Shown piece by piece: positions 51,856 through 62,205 of a DNA stretch of 64,000 nt (within the stretch, counting starts at the first letter, position 1; each line of letters begins with the position of its first letter). Location of the stretch: assembly GCA_021793575.1 (NCBI GenBank), contig JAJYSM010000002.1:1-64000 (forward strand), in the 5' to 3' direction. The notes beneath the pieces were generated by a model. That model did not search any database, was not told the DNA's origin, and was given only the letters and a program-made list of their open reading frames with translations. The stretch comes from Pseudomonadota bacterium. Its GTDB lineage: Bacteria > Pseudomonadota > Gammaproteobacteria > Xanthomonadales > Rhodanobacteraceae. A program made the translations under genes and the position numbers.

Positions 51856-54186
51856 ATGACACGCCGTTTGCTTCTTGCCTGCGCCGCCCTGTGCGCCGCG
51901 CTGTCCGTGCCCGCCACGCCGATGGCTGCGACGGCGGCAAGCCCATCACTGATTCCGCTGCCGGCCCGGCTCAAGCTGGCCAGCGGGCGCCTCACCGTCG
52001 ATGCGCACACGACTATCGTGGTCGCCGACCACAGCGCCGCCAGCCGCCGCACGGCGCACTACCTTGCCGCGCTGCTCGCGCGCACCCGCGGCCTGGCGTT
52101 GCGCGTCAGGCAGGGTGCGCCGAGCGCGCCGATGATCCTGCCGGCGATCGTGCTGCAGCGCGACCCGCGCGCGCCGGTGGCCGAGCCGGGTGGCTACGCG
52201 CTGGACGTCACGCCGCGAGGCGTGCGGATCACCGCGCGCAGCGATGTCGGTCTGTTCCACGGCGCGGTCACGCTGTGGCAGCTGCTCACGCCGGATGTGC
52301 GGCGTGGCGCGGTGACGCTGCGGGCGCTGCACATCCGCGACTGGCCGCGCTTCCGCTGGCGCGGGCTGATGCTGGATTCCGTCCGGCACATGCAGTCGGT
52401 GGCCGGGATCGAGCGGCTGCTCGACCAGATGGCGCAGCACAAGCTCAACGTCTTCCACTGGCACCTCACCGACGACCAGGGCTGGCGTATCGCGATCCCC
52501 GGCTATCCCGCGCTGACCCGTATCGGCGCCTGGCGCACGCCGCCGGACGCCGGCCGCGACGGCGAGCCGCTGCGCTACGGCGGCTACTACACGCCGGCGC
52601 AGATCCGCCAGCTGGTGGCGTACGCGGCGGCGCGCTACATCACCGTGGTGCCGGAAATCGACATGCCCGGCCACGCGCAGGCGGCGGTGGCGGCGTACCC
52701 GCAGCTGGGCGTCACCGGCCAGCGCCCGCCGGTGTCGGTGGACTGGGGCATCAACCCCTACCTGTACAACGTGGACGAACCCACCTTCCGCTTCATCGAC
52801 CGCGTACTCGACGAGGTGATGGCGCTGTTCCCCTCGAAGTTCATTCACGTCGGCGGCGACGAGGCGATCAAGGACCAGTGGCAGGCCGCGACCGCGGTGC
52901 AGGCGAAGATGCGTGCGCTGGGCCTGAAGAACTCGGACGCGCTGCAGGGCTGGTTCATCGCCCGCGTCGGCAAGTATCTCGCCGCGCACGGGCGCCGGCT
53001 GATCGGCTGGGACGAGATCCTCGACGGCGGCGCGATGCCGGCCGACGCCATCGTGATGTCGTGGCGCGGCACGGACGGTGCGGTCAAGGCGGCCAGGGCG
53101 GGCTACGACGTGGTGCTGTCGCCGGCGCCCGAGCTGTATTTCGATCAGCTGCAAAGCGACCGCGCCGACGAATACGCCGGCCGGCTGCCGGTGGAAACGT
53201 TGGCCAGCGTGTACGCCTTCGAGCCGGTGCCGAAGGCGCTCGATGCGGCGCAGGCGCGCCACGTACTGGGTGCCCAGGCCAACGTGTGGACCGAACACAT
53301 GCCGACCATGGCGCACGTGGAGCACGCGGTGTTTCCGCGGCTGGACGCGCTCAGCGAGGTCGACTGGTCGCCGGCCGCCGCGCGCAGCTGGAAGGGTTTC
53401 CTGGCGCGGCTGCCGGCGCAGTTCGCGCGTTACCGGGCGCAGCGCATCGGCTATGCCGACAGCGCGTTCGCACCGGACATCGCGCTGGACCGCAACGCCG
53501 CGCTGGCCGACGGCCACGCCACCGTCACGCTGTCCGATCAGGCGGATTTCGGTGCGCTGCACTACACGCTGGACGGCAGCGTGCCGGGCCTGCAGTCGCC
53601 GCGGTATCGCACGCCGTTCGCGGTGACGCTGCCGGTCACCGTGCGCGCGGCCAGCTTCGCCGCCGACGGCAGCGCGCTGGCCGCACCGCGCCAGCGCGTG
53701 CTCGATCGCGCGCATCTGCTCAGCCGCAGCGGCAACGCGATGCCCAACTGCCCCGGCAGCGATTTCCGCCTGCGCGTGCAGCCGATGCCGGACGCCACCA
53801 GCACGGCGCCGGTCTACAGCATCAACGTGTTCGACAGCTGCCAGCTGTTTCCGGCCACGCGCATGGACGGCGTGGCGGCGATCCACGTCGACGCAGTGCG
53901 GCTGGAGCGCAATTACGCGCTGGCGCATGACCAGAAGCTGGTGGTGTCGCGCCCGCACCGCACGCCGTTCGGCGAGCTGGTGGTGCATCAGGACCAGTGC
54001 AACGGTGCGGTGCTGGCCACGCTGCCGCTGCCCGATCCCGCGCACAGCGCGCGCACCTTCACGCTGGATGCGCCGCTGCCCGCGCTGACCGGCGCGCACG
54101 CGCTGTGCCTGATCTACACCGCGCCCATTGACGGCCCGCTGTACGCGCTGGGCCGCGTGTCGCTGCGGGCCGCGAAGTCGCCATGA
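51856..54186 (+). CDS. beta-N-acetylhexosaminidase, GH20
   Basis: A 776-aa exported GH20 hexosaminidase that removes terminal GlcNAc or GalNAc from chito-oligosaccharides or glycans. A signal peptide (MTRRLLLACAALCAALSVPATPMAA) is followed by a GH20b-like N-terminal domain. The catalytic barrel has RWRGLMLDSVRH, HLTDDQGWR, VVPEIDMPGHAQA and the catalytic Asp-Glu pair in IHVGGDEAIKDQW. A C-terminal domain of ~200 residues (DFGALHYTLDGSVPG, chitobiase-like) follows. ATG 51856 has GGAG eight bases upstream. Its stop overlaps nagX (ATGA). Confidence 0.94.
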   Translation: MTRRLLLACAALCAALSVPATPMAATAASPSLIPLPARLKLASGRLTVDAHTTIVVADHSAASRRTAHYLAALLARTRGLALRVRQGAPSAPMILPAIVLQRDPRAPVAEPGGYALDVTPRGVRITARSDVGLFHGAVTLWQLLTPDVRRGAVTLRALHIRDWPRFRWRGLMLDSVRHMQSVAGIERLLDQMAQHKLNVFHWHLTDDQGWRIAIPGYPALTRIGAWRTPPDAGRDGEPLRYGGYYTPAQIRQLVAYAAARYITVVPEIDMPGHAQAAVAAYPQLGVTGQRPPVSVDWGINPYLYNVDEPTFRFIDRVLDEVMALFPSKFIHVGGDEAIKDQWQAATAVQAKMRALGLKNSDALQGWFIARVGKYLAAHGRRLIGWDEILDGGAMPADAIVMSWRGTDGAVKAARAGYDVVLSPAPELYFDQLQSDRADEYAGRLPVETLASVYAFEPVPKALDAAQARHVLGAQANVWTEHMPTMAHVEHAVFPRLDALSEVDWSPAAARSWKGFLARLPAQFARYRAQRIGYADSAFAPDIALDRNAALADGHATVTLSDQADFGALHYTLDGSVPGLQSPRYRTPFAVTLPVTVRAASFAADGSALAAPRQRVLDRAHLLSRSGNAMPNCPGSDFRLRVQPMPDATSTAPVYSINVFDSCQLFPATRMDGVAAIHVDAVRLERNYALAHDQKLVVSRPHRTPFGELVVHQDQCNGAVLATLPLPDPAHSARTFTLDAPLPALTGAHALCLIYTAPIDGPLYALGRVSLRAAKSP

Positions 54187-55256
54187 GTGCCGCGCCGCAC
54201 CGGCTCGCCTCGCTCGACGCGCTGCGCGGCTGCACGGTGGCGGCGATGCTGCTGGTCAACGACCCGGGCGACTGGAGCCATGTGTATGCGCCGCTGGATC
54301 ACGCGGCGTGGAACGGCTGCACGCCCACCGACCTGGTGTTTCCGTTCTTCCTGTTCATGGTGGGCGTGTCGGTGGCGCTGGCGATCGTGCCGCGGCGGGA
54401 GCAGGGCGCGGCATCGGCGCCGCTGGCGCGCGCGGCGCTGTGGCGGGCGCTGCGCATCGTGGCGCTGGGCGTGGCGATCAACGGGCTGGCCTGGTGGCTG
54501 ATGCCCGGCGCGCACCTGCGCCTGCCCGGCGTGCTGCAGCGGATCGGCGTGTGCTTCGGCGCGGTGGCGCTGTTCGCGCTGTATGCGCGGCCGCGCGCGC
54601 AGTGGGCTGCGATCGCGACGCTGCTGCTGGGTTACTGGGGTGTGCTGGAGCTGGGCGGTTCGCTGCAGCCGTGGTTCAACATCGTCAGCCGCACCGACAC
54701 CGCGGTGTTCGGCCGCTACGTCTACCTGATCGATCCGGCGACGGGCCGCGGCCACGATCCGGAGGGCCTGCTCAGCACTCTGCCGGCGCTGGCCACCACC
54801 CTGCTGGGGCTGCGCGCGGGCTGCGCGCTGCGCACTGAAAAGCTGAAGCCGCTGCTGCTCGGCGGCCTGCTGACGCTGCTGCTCGGCGCGCTGTGGTCGC
54901 TGTGGCTGCCGCTGAACAAGAACCTGTGGACGCCATCGTTCGTGCTGTGGTGCGCCGGCTGGGCCACGCTGGCGCTGCTGGCGTTCCACGCGCTGATCGA
55001 CCGCCGCGGCTGGCCGCCGCTGGGGCGACGCCTCGGCGTCAACGCGATCGCCGCCTATGCCGGCTCCGAGCTGATGCAGATCCTGCTGCCCGCGCTGGGC
55101 TGGAGCGGACCGCTGTACCGCACGCTGTTCGCGCGCTGGATGACGCCGCGCTTCGGTCCGTACGTGCCGTCGCTGGCCTATGCGCTGGCGTTCGTGGCGC
55201 TGTGGTGGGTGATCGTGTGGGCGCTGGACCGGCGGCGCATTTATCTCAAGCTGTAG
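54183..55256 (+). CDS. nagX: NagX-like membrane acyltransferase-family protein (DUF5009)
   Basis: A 357-aa integral membrane protein of the NagX/heparan-alpha-glucosaminide N-acetyltransferase-like family. RLASLDALRGCTVAAMLLVNDPGDW is the characteristic start, and CTPTDLVFPFFLFMVGVSVAL and LRLPGVLQRIGVCFG are conserved. About nine to ten helices are visible. NagX is found in GlcNAc/chitin regulons of Xanthomonas and Shewanella and may transacetylate or transport chito-oligosaccharide intermediates. It is translationally coupled to the hexosaminidase by an ATGA overlap. Confidence 0.9.
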   Translation: MSAAPHRLASLDALRGCTVAAMLLVNDPGDWSHVYAPLDHAAWNGCTPTDLVFPFFLFMVGVSVALAIVPRREQGAASAPLARAALWRALRIVALGVAINGLAWWLMPGAHLRLPGVLQRIGVCFGAVALFALYARPRAQWAAIATLLLGYWGVLELGGSLQPWFNIVSRTDTAVFGRYVYLIDPATGRGHDPEGLLSTLPALATTLLGLRAGCALRTEKLKPLLLGGLLTLLLGALWSLWLPLNKNLWTPSFVLWCAGWATLALLAFHALIDRRGWPPLGRRLGVNAIAAYAGSELMQILLPALGWSGPLYRTLFARWMTPRFGPYVPSLAYALAFVALWWVIVWALDRRRIYLKL

Positions 55257-55265
55257 CCCGCCGCG

Positions 55266-56504
55266 TCAGGGCGCCGGATGCGCGGCCGGCCCGCCGTCGC
55301 CGCGGCGCGTCGGCGGCCGATCGGCGGACGGCGGCGCGGCGTGCCGCCGCAGCGCCTGCAGGTCGAGCGCGGCGTCGGCGGCATCGGCTTCGATCAGTGC
55401 CACGCAGCGGGCGCCGACCAGCGCCGCCACCGGCATGCCGTCGCGATACAGCACGCGCGAGGCGGTCAGCGCCGGCACCTTGTCGCCGGCCAGCACGGTG
55501 CCGACCAGGTTCAGCGGATCGGCGCCGCTGAGGCAGACCCGCTCGCCGTCGTCGGGGCGCCGGCGTACCGCCCGCAGCGGCGCGATCGCCTCCGGCAGCG
55601 CGAACTGCTCGCCGACCAGGCCTTCGACGAAGCGCCCGCCGCGGATCTCTCCGCGCGCCTCCAGCCGCCGGTACACCCGCAGCAGCTCGCGCCACGGCGG
55701 CAGCCACGGCGCCTCGCGCTCCAGCAGCTTCCAGAACACCACGCCGTAGCGGCACAGCAGGGCGCGAGCGATGTGCTCGATCGCCTCCCCGTCTGCGGCC
55801 GCTGCGCCGTGGCTGCGCGAAAGCGACCAGCGGCCCGCGTCCTCGATGCCGTTGAGCTGGTGCCGGCGCAGGCGGCGGTGGCGGCCGCCGTCGCGGCGGG
55901 CGGCCGGCAGCAGCAGGGCGCGCAGGCCGGCAAAGCTGTCGGCGCTGACGCGGCCGGCGGCGACCAGTTCGCCCAACGCGTTTTCCAGCTCGACGCGCAG
56001 CAGCCGGGTGGCACCGAGCAGCTCGTCGAAAAACAGCGCGCCCTGCGCCTGCAGCGCATCGGCTACCGCCTGCGCGCGCGAGGACAGCAGCACGGGTTGT
56101 GCATCGTCGCTGGCAGCAATGGACGTCCAGACGGCCAGACTGCGACGCGGCAGCAACACGATCGGCGTGCTGCGCAGCGGGCCACTGCCGCCGCCGCTGC
56201 CGGCGCGCAGCCGGCTCCAGCCGATGCGGCCGGCGCGGCACAGGTGGTCCAGCCAGCCGGGCGCGTAGTCGCCGATGCGCGCGGGCAGGATCTCCGCTTC
56301 CCACGCGCCGGCCGCCGCCTCGAAGCCTTCCAGCTGCTCCAGCGTGGCGAGCAGCGCGTCCGGCCCGCTCAGCCGGGTGGCCGCCGACACGTGCTGCCAG
56401 TCGAACAGGAAGCGCATCAGTTCGCGCCGGCTCACCGGCTCGATCTCGCGGCGCAGCCGGCCCAGCGTGTAGCGGTGGATGCGCGCCAGCAGGTGGCGCT
56501 CGCA
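55266..56504 (-). pseudogene. C-terminal part of Lhr helicase, cut off by an in-frame TGA
   Basis: This frame continues Lhr directly after the TGA at 56505-56507. It begins CERHLLARIHRYTLGRLRREIEPVS, a conserved Lhr motif normally preceded by Trp, and covers about 412 residues of the Lhr C-terminal domain (FLFDWQHVSAATRLSGPDALLATLEQLEGF; WEAEILPARI; LLCRYGVVFWKLLEREAPWLPPWRELLRVYRRLEARGEIRGGRFVEGLVGEQFALPEA). There is no ribosome site or convincing start until Met codons at 56435. It is unlikely to be made separately unless the stop is read through or is a sequencing error. Confidence 0.8.
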
Positions 56505-59500
56505 TCATTCGGTGTCGACGGCAGCGGCGCTGAAGCAGCCCTGCATCACGTAGCCCTCGGACTGCAGCCGCAGCAGCGCGGTTTCGATCTCGCTTGCCGC
56601 GACCGCCAGCGACTGCGCCAGCGCGGCCGCGGTGACCGGGCCGAGCCCGCCGAGCCGATGGCGCACCAGTTCCAGCAGCGCATCTTCACGCGTCCAGATT
56701 TGCGCAGCGTATTCGGAGGGCGCGGCGATCGGCGGCTGCATCGCGGCGCCGGGGTGCAGCGCCTGCCATAGCGGCAGCTTTTCGGCGGATGTCCAGATGG
56801 CCGACTGAGCCCTCTCCCCTGGCGCAGCCGGGGGAGAGGGTTGGGTGAGGGGGCGCTCTGGCTTTGCTCCAGCGCCAACGGCAAAAGCTTCCCCCTCACC
56901 CCAGCCCTCTCCCCCTGCCGCCGGCAGGGGGAGAGGGAGTAAAAATCGCGTGGCCCGCTGCGCCCTGGCGAGCGCCTGCAGCCGCTCCTCCCAGCCGGCG
57001 TTGGCGTCGACTTCCGCGGCGGTGACGAAGCCGAGCAGGGTCAGCGCCTCGTGCATCTCGTCGGCGTCGCGCACCTGCGGCCACGCCTCGTCGCGCACCG
57101 CGGCGATCGCCTCCGGATCGAGCCGGCCCAGGTCGTCGGCGCTGTCGCTGCCGCTGAGGCCGCGCGACTGCACCGCGCGAGTGCGGCGCTCTTCCAGCGG
57201 CGCGTCGTCGAGGAACGCGTACGGTGCGGCGTTGAGCACCTCGGCGGCGAGCGGGCTGGGCGCGGTGAGCTCGCGTGCCACGATGGCGATGGCGCCGCTT
57301 TCCAGTCCGCGCAGGATCTGCAGCAGGCCGTCCACGTCCATCGCCTCGCGCAGGCAGTCGTGCATGGTCTGGTTGACCAGCGGATGGTCGGGCACCTCGC
57401 GCTCGCCCACGATGTTCTCGAGGCAGGCGACCTGATCGGGGAACACCGCCGCGAGCAGGTCCTCGCTCTTCATCCGCTGCAGCGGCGGCGGGGTGCGCTT
57501 GCCGGCGGTGAAGCGCGGCAGCGCCAGCGCGGTGACCGCGTTCCAGCGCCAGCGCGCGGGGAACAGCGGCGCGTCCAGCAGCGCCTGGATCAGCACCTGC
57601 TCGGCGGTGTTCGAATGCAGGTAGTGCGCGACCTCCTCCAGCGGAAAGCTGTGGCTGGTGGACAGCGACAGCACGATCGCGTCCTCGGTCGCCGCCGCCT
57701 GCAGCTCGAAGTTGAACTGGCGGCAGAAGCGCTTGCGCAGCGCCAGCCCCCACGCGCGGTTGATGCGACTGCCCCACGGCGCGTGCAGCACCAGCTGGGT
57801 GCCGCCGGATTCGTCGAAGAAGCGCTCCAGCACCAGCGTGCGCTGCGTGGGCAGCACGCCGAGCGCGGCCTTGGCGCGCGCCAGGTAGTCGACCAGCTGC
57901 TGCGTGGCGGCTTCGTGCAGGCCGAGCTCGCCCACCAGCCAGGCCAGCGCGGCGGGCGCGCCGCCGGCGTCGAGCTGCGCGGCGATTTCCTCGCGCAGCC
58001 GCGACACGCCGAACGACAGCTCGCGGCTGCGCCCCGGCGCCTCGCCGAGCCAGAACGGGATGCTCGGCGGCGCGCCGCGCGCGTCCTCCACCCGCAGACG
58101 GTCGCGCTCGACCCGCTGGATGCGGTAGCTGGTGTTGCCGAGCTGGAAGATGTCGCCGGCCATGCTCTCGATGGCGAAATCCTCGTTCACCGTGCCCACC
58201 ACGATCGCCTGCGGCTCCAGCACCACCTTGTAGTCGGCGGTGTCGGGAATGGTGCCGCCGGAGGTCAGCGCGGTGAGCCGCGCGCCGCGTCGCGCGCGCA
58301 GCTGGCCGTGCACCGCGTCGCGGTGCAGGTAGGCCGCGCGCGGTCCCTGGCGGGTGCTGAAGCCCTCGGCCAGCATGCGCACCACGGCGTCGAAATCCGC
58401 CCGCGCCAGCGCGCGGTACGGATAGGCGCCGCGCACCAGTGCATACAGCGCGTCCTCGCGCCATTCAGTGCAGGCGACCTCGGCCACGATCTGCTGCGCC
58501 AGCACGTCCAGCGGCTGCGGCGGCAGGATCAGCGCATCGAGCTCGCCGCGACGCACGCAGTCGAGCAGGGCGGCGCATTCCACCAGGTCGTCGCGGCTGG
58601 ACGGAAACAGCCGCGCCTTCGGCGTGCCGGTGATGCTGTGGCCGGAGCGCCCCGCGCGCTGCAGGAAGGCGGCGATCGAGCGCGGCGAGCCGAGCTGGCA
58701 GACCAGGTCGACGTCACCGATGTCGATGCCCAGCTCCAGCGACGCGGTGGCCACCAGCACCGACAACTCGCCGCGCTTCAGCCGCTGCTCGGCGTCCAGC
58801 CGCAGCTCTTTGGCCAGGCTGCCGTGATGCGCCGCCACCGCGTCCTTGCCCAGCCGCTCGGACAGCTGCCGCGCGGCGCGCTCGGCCATCCGCCGCGTGT
58901 TGACGAACACCAGGGTGGTGCGATGCGCCTGCGCCAGCTGCGCCAGCCGGTCATACACCAGCGCCCAGCTGTCGTTCGACATCACCGCCTCCAGCGGCAC
59001 CGGCGACACCTCGATGGCAAGGTCGCGCGGACGGGAGTGGCCCACGTCGATGATGGCGCAGGCGAGTTTTTCCCTCTCCCCGCCGGGGAGAGGGCAGGGT
59101 GAGGGGCGGGTGCTCGCGAAGATGTCGCCAACGGCGATCGCGTCGTTGACCGTTCCGTGCGACCCCGCCCCCTCACCCCAACCCTCTCCCCGCAGGGGAG
59201 AGGGGGCAGTTCCCGCGCCAATCAGAAAGTCGGCCACCATTGCTATCGGCTTCTGCGTCGCTGACAGCCCGATGCGCAGCAGGCGGCGCTGGCACAGCGA
59301 CTGCAGCCGTTCCAGCGACAGCGCCAGGTGGGAACCGCGCTTGCTGCCGGCGATCGCGTGGATCTCGTCCACGATCACCGTGCGCGTGTCGGCCAGCATC
59401 GCGCGGCCGGAGGTCGAGCCGAGCAGCACGTACAGCGATTCGGGCGTGGTCACCAGGATGTGCGGCGGCAGCTTGCGCAGCAGGCTGCGTTCGGCCTGCG

Positions 59501-59888
59501 GCGTGTCGCCGGTGCGCACGGCGGTGCGGATCGCCACGTCGGGCAGGCCGAGCTTCTCCAGCTCGGCGCGGATGCCTGCCAGCGGCGCCTCGAGGTTGAT
59601 GTGGATGTCGTTCGACAGCGCCTTCAGCGGCGACACGTAGACCACGCGGGTGGCGTCCGGCAGCGCGCCTCCCAGCGCCACGCCCTCGCGCACCAGCGCG
59701 TCGATGGCGGCGAGAAACGCGGTCAGCGTCTTGCCCGAGCCGGTCGGCGCGGCCACCAGCGTGTGCCGCCCGGCATGGATCGACGGCCATGCCTGCGCCT
59801 GCGCCGCGGTGGGCGCGTCGAACGCGCCGCGGAACCAGCCGGCGACGGCGGGGTGGAAGGCGTCGAGCGGGTCGGGGTCCAGGCGCAT
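56505..59888 (-). CDS. lhr: Lhr-family ATP-dependent helicase, truncated at an in-frame stop
   Basis: The 1127 residues up to the stop contain the whole Lhr core. Motif I is [12 protein letters not shown], motif [20 protein letters not shown], motif III LSATQKP, and motif [11 protein letters not shown]; the winged-helix and Lhr-specific domains follow. Lhr is a 3'-to-5' translocase on single-stranded DNA that unwinds RNA:DNA hybrids, used in DNA repair. The stop (TGA, 56505) follows VDTE where the family has WC, so TGG to TGA is likely. The lost ~410 residues form the C-terminal domain, which is not needed for the motor in mycobacterial Lhr. Two repeat elements are inserted in frame. ATG 59888 is chosen over 59924. 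Confidence 0.88.
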   Translation of the reverse strand: MRLDPDPLDAFHPAVAGWFRGAFDAPTAAQAQAWPSIHAGRHTLVAAPTGSGKTLTAFLAAIDALVREGVALGGALPDATRVVYVSPLKALSNDIHINLEAPLAGIRAELEKLGLPDVAIRTAVRTGDTPQAERSLLRKLPPHILVTTPESLYVLLGSTSGRAMLADTRTVIVDEIHAIAGSKRGSHLALSLERLQSLCQRRLLRIGLSATQKPIAMVADFLIGAGTAPSPLRGEGWGEGAGSHGTVNDAIAVGDIFASTRPSPCPLPGGEREKLACAIIDVGHSRPRDLAIEVSPVPLEAVMSNDSWALVYDRLAQLAQAHRTTLVFVNTRRMAERAARQLSERLGKDAVAAHHGSLAKELRLDAEQRLKRGELSVLVATASLELGIDIGDVDLVCQLGSPRSIAAFLQRAGRSGHSITGTPKARLFPSSRDDLVECAALLDCVRRGELDALILPPQPLDVLAQQIVAEVACTEWREDALYALVRGAYPYRALARADFDAVVRMLAEGFSTRQGPRAAYLHRDAVHGQLRARRGARLTALTSGGTIPDTADYKVVLEPQAIVVGTVNEDFAIESMAGDIFQLGNTSYRIQRVERDRLRVEDARGAPPSIPFWLGEAPGRSRELSFGVSRLREEIAAQLDAGGAPAALAWLVGELGLHEAATQQLVDYLARAKAALGVLPTQRTLVLERFFDESGGTQLVLHAPWGSRINRAWGLALRKRFCRQFNFELQAAATEDAIVLSLSTSHSFPLEEVAHYLHSNTAEQVLIQALLDAPLFPARWRWNAVTALALPRFTAGKRTPPPLQRMKSEDLLAAVFPDQVACLENIVGEREVPDHPLVNQTMHDCLREAMDVDGLLQILRGLESGAIAIVARELTAPSPLAAEVLNAAPYAFLDDAPLEERRTRAVQSRGLSGSDSADDLGRLDPEAIAAVRDEAWPQVRDADEMHEALTLLGFVTAAEVDANAGWEERLQALARAQRATRFLLPLPLPAAGGEGWGEGEAFAVGAGAKPERPLTQPSPPAAPGERAQSAIWTSAEKLPLWQALHPGAAMQPPIAAPSEYAAQIWTREDALLELVRHRLGGLGPVTAAALAQSLAVAASEIETALLRLQSEGYVMQGCFSAAAVDTE
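56809..56939. repeat. inverted palindromic repeat pair inside the lhr coding frame
   Basis: CCCTCTCCC and its partner GGGGAGAGGG with GGGTGAGGGG occur twice in opposite orientation, enclosing about 40 bases. The insert is read in frame as [21 protein letters not shown] and then [16 protein letters not shown], which interrupts the normal Lhr sequence. The same repeat is at 59071-59207. Confidence 0.8.
59071..59207. repeat. second inverted palindromic repeat pair inside lhr
   Basis: CCCTCTCCCCGCCGGGGAGA plus GGG at one end and CCCTCTCCCCGCAGGGGAGA plus GGGG at the other, each with a CACCC/GGGTG extension pointing inward, form a REPIN-like pair. It is translated in frame as [14 protein letters not shown] and [15 protein letters not shown], between the motor motifs III and IV of Lhr. 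Confidence 0.8.
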
Positions 59889-60096
59889 CGGCAACGATCC
59901 GTGCGGCGGCGGGAGGGGAGTCACCGATCATATATGAGGGCATCGTCTGTCCAGCCAAGCCATGACCGATGCCGCCGCAAGCGGGCGGTGGCGACGGTGC
60001 AGGCGCGATCGCGACATGTCAATATTCACGCTGGCCGCCGCAGGTCAGGGACTCCATGGGGGGGATCCTCCGGCGACCCTCAAGCAAAGGACTTCC

Positions 60097-62121
60097 ATGC
60101 ACGACAGGGAATTGATTCTGCCCGCGCGCGGTTCGCTGTGGTCGCGTGTGCGCCGGCTGGCATTCACGGCAATTCTCGGGTTTTCCGGCAACGCCGTCAC
60201 GCATGCGGCCAGCCTCGACCCGGCGGTATTGCCGAAGATCGAAGCCGCCACGTTCGAAGTGGTGCAGGCCAAGCCGGTCAATGATCCGCTGACCTATGAG
60301 AAACCGTTGCCGCTTGACCTGCTTCCGTATCAGGAACGTACCGACAAGTATTATTCGATCGGCACCGCCTTCGCGATCGGCAACAACCGCTATGTCACGG
60401 CAGGTCATGTGCTGCTGGCCGGTGTGGGCAGCCTGTGGGGGCCACCCGAATTGCGCGATGCCGCCGGCCACGTGTATCCGATCGGCAAGATCGAGAAGTT
60501 CTCGCTGCGCCAGGATTTCGTGGTGTTCTCGCTGGCACAGCCGCCGGCGACGGCCGCGGCGCTGGATATCGACAGCAAGCCGGCACTCAACCAGGTGGTC
60601 TACGCCGTCGGCAACGCGCTGGGTACGGGCGTGGTGATCCGCGACGGCCTGTATACCTCCAACACGCCGGAGGAACTGTCCGGCAGCTGGAACTGGATGC
60701 GCTTCTCCGCGGCAGCCTCGCCAGGCAACAGCGGCGGCCCGTTGCTGGACAAGGACGGCAGGCTCATCGGCGTGGTGCTGATGAAATCGCAGAACGAGAA
60801 CCTCAATTACGCGCTGCCGATCAGCGAAGTGCTCAAGGCGCCAGCGGATCGGGGCGTGATCGATGAGCGCACCAGCTACCAGTTCGACGCGTTCGATGCC
60901 ACCAACAACAGCCTGTTCAAGGCCAGCTTCGCGCTGCCTCTGAGCTTCGCGCAGTTCAGCAGCACCCTCCAGAAACTGTTCAATGAGCATGCCGACGCGC
61001 AGCTCAAGGCCCTGCTGGCCAGCCAGTCGGCCACGCTGTTCCCGCACGGTGCCGGGTCACGCCGCCTGCTGTACGGGCAGGCATGGGCGACCAGCATCCC
61101 CATGCTGATCGTGCGCGACAGCAGCGGCGACTGGGCTTTGTCGGGCAAACGGGGGGACCGGATTCCGCTGGCGGCCAATGGCTATGTCGTGCCCGGTGTC
61201 GCCGGTCACAACTACCTGTTCCACCTGCGCCGGCCGGACAATCTGCCGGCCAGTCGGCTGTATGGTGATCAGACCGTGCTGATGGACCAGCTGGCGAAGA
61301 CCGGCATGTTCAAGCGCACCGTGGGCAGCGAGCAGATCAAGGTCACCTCGCTGGGCGCGCCGGAAACCGAGTCGACTCATGTCGATGCCTGGCAGCGCCG
61401 ATGGCAGGTGGGCGTATGGCGGGTGCCATACGGGAATTTCCGCGTCGTGCTGTATTCGCTGCCGGTGCCGGATGGCTACGTGATGCTGCTGCGTTTTGCG
61501 CCGCCGGGCCACGAGCACGATGGCCTGATGGACCTCGCGGCGTTGACGGATTTCGTCTACGTGGACTACGAGGGCACGCTGGCCCAGTGGAAGGACTACC
61601 TGAAGAATGCCGCGCTGCTGCCGGCGGCGCTGCGCGACATCCACATCGACTTCGACTACGACCAGCGCTTCAGCTACGCCTCGAAGCGGATGGCCTTCTC
61701 CTTCACCCCGGCACTGCAGAAGATCACCCCGGACAGCCTGCTGTCCCTCTATTTCAACTATTTCCTCGATCACGGCAAGGCGGTATGGGACGTCGTCGAC
61801 GTGCGCGTGTGGAAGAACAAGATCTCCGACGACGCCAACCGTATCAACATCGAGCGCTACATGGCCCCGCCGGAGGACATGGACGACGACTTCAAGAGCA
61901 AGTGGCGGCAGGTATCCCGGCACGAGCATCCCTACGACGGCGTGGCGTTCAACGACAATGATGTGATGAAAATCGAGGTCGTCGTCGATCCGCCCGCCGG
62001 TGCAGCTCCGCCGAGCGTCCTGTACACCGCCTTCTATGGTGTCCAGGGCAACCAGCCCCAGCCGGCGATGAAAGCGAAGCTGGACATGTTGATGAAGAAC
62101 CTGCGCGTATTCGAGCACTGA
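60097..62121 (+). CDS. exported trypsin-like serine protease with a large C-terminal domain
   Basis: A 674-aa protein. A charged N-terminus and the hydrophobic LAFTAILGFSGNAVTHA serve as signal. Residues ~75-260 are a trypsin-like (S1C/HhoA-type) domain with the His in RYVTAGHVLL, the Asp in LRQDFVVFSL and the Ser in AASPGNSGGPLLDKDG. The remaining ~400 residues are not recognised; no PDZ domain is apparent. The C-terminal region is rich in aromatic and charged residues (FVYVDYEG; YFNYFLDH). It probably cleaves proteins in the periplasm. ATG 60097 has AAAGGA six bases upstream; the ORF start at 59962 has none. Confidence 0.82.
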   Translation: MHDRELILPARGSLWSRVRRLAFTAILGFSGNAVTHAASLDPAVLPKIEAATFEVVQAKPVNDPLTYEKPLPLDLLPYQERTDKYYSIGTAFAIGNNRYVTAGHVLLAGVGSLWGPPELRDAAGHVYPIGKIEKFSLRQDFVVFSLAQPPATAAALDIDSKPALNQVVYAVGNALGTGVVIRDGLYTSNTPEELSGSWNWMRFSAAASPGNSGGPLLDKDGRLIGVVLMKSQNENLNYALPISEVLKAPADRGVIDERTSYQFDAFDATNNSLFKASFALPLSFAQFSSTLQKLFNEHADAQLKALLASQSATLFPHGAGSRRLLYGQAWATSIPMLIVRDSSGDWALSGKRGDRIPLAANGYVVPGVAGHNYLFHLRRPDNLPASRLYGDQTVLMDQLAKTGMFKRTVGSEQIKVTSLGAPETESTHVDAWQRRWQVGVWRVPYGNFRVVLYSLPVPDGYVMLLRFAPPGHEHDGLMDLAALTDFVYVDYEGTLAQWKDYLKNAALLPAALRDIHIDFDYDQRFSYASKRMAFSFTPALQKITPDSLLSLYFNYFLDHGKAVWDVVDVRVWKNKISDDANRINIERYMAPPEDMDDDFKSKWRQVSRHEHPYDGVAFNDNDVMKIEVVVDPPAGAAPPSVLYTAFYGVQGNQPQPAMKAKLDMLMKNLRVFEH

Positions 62122-62205
62122 CCTTTGGCGTCGCGAGGGATTTGGCCTCCAGTCATCCGGGTGGCCCAGATGCTTCGTGTGCCCGCTGATTGACCATGAC
62201 GGTGC

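Noticed and set aside
51946-54099. 717-aa minus-strand ORF
   Set aside because: Antisense to the GH20 gene, whose catalytic motifs are intact.
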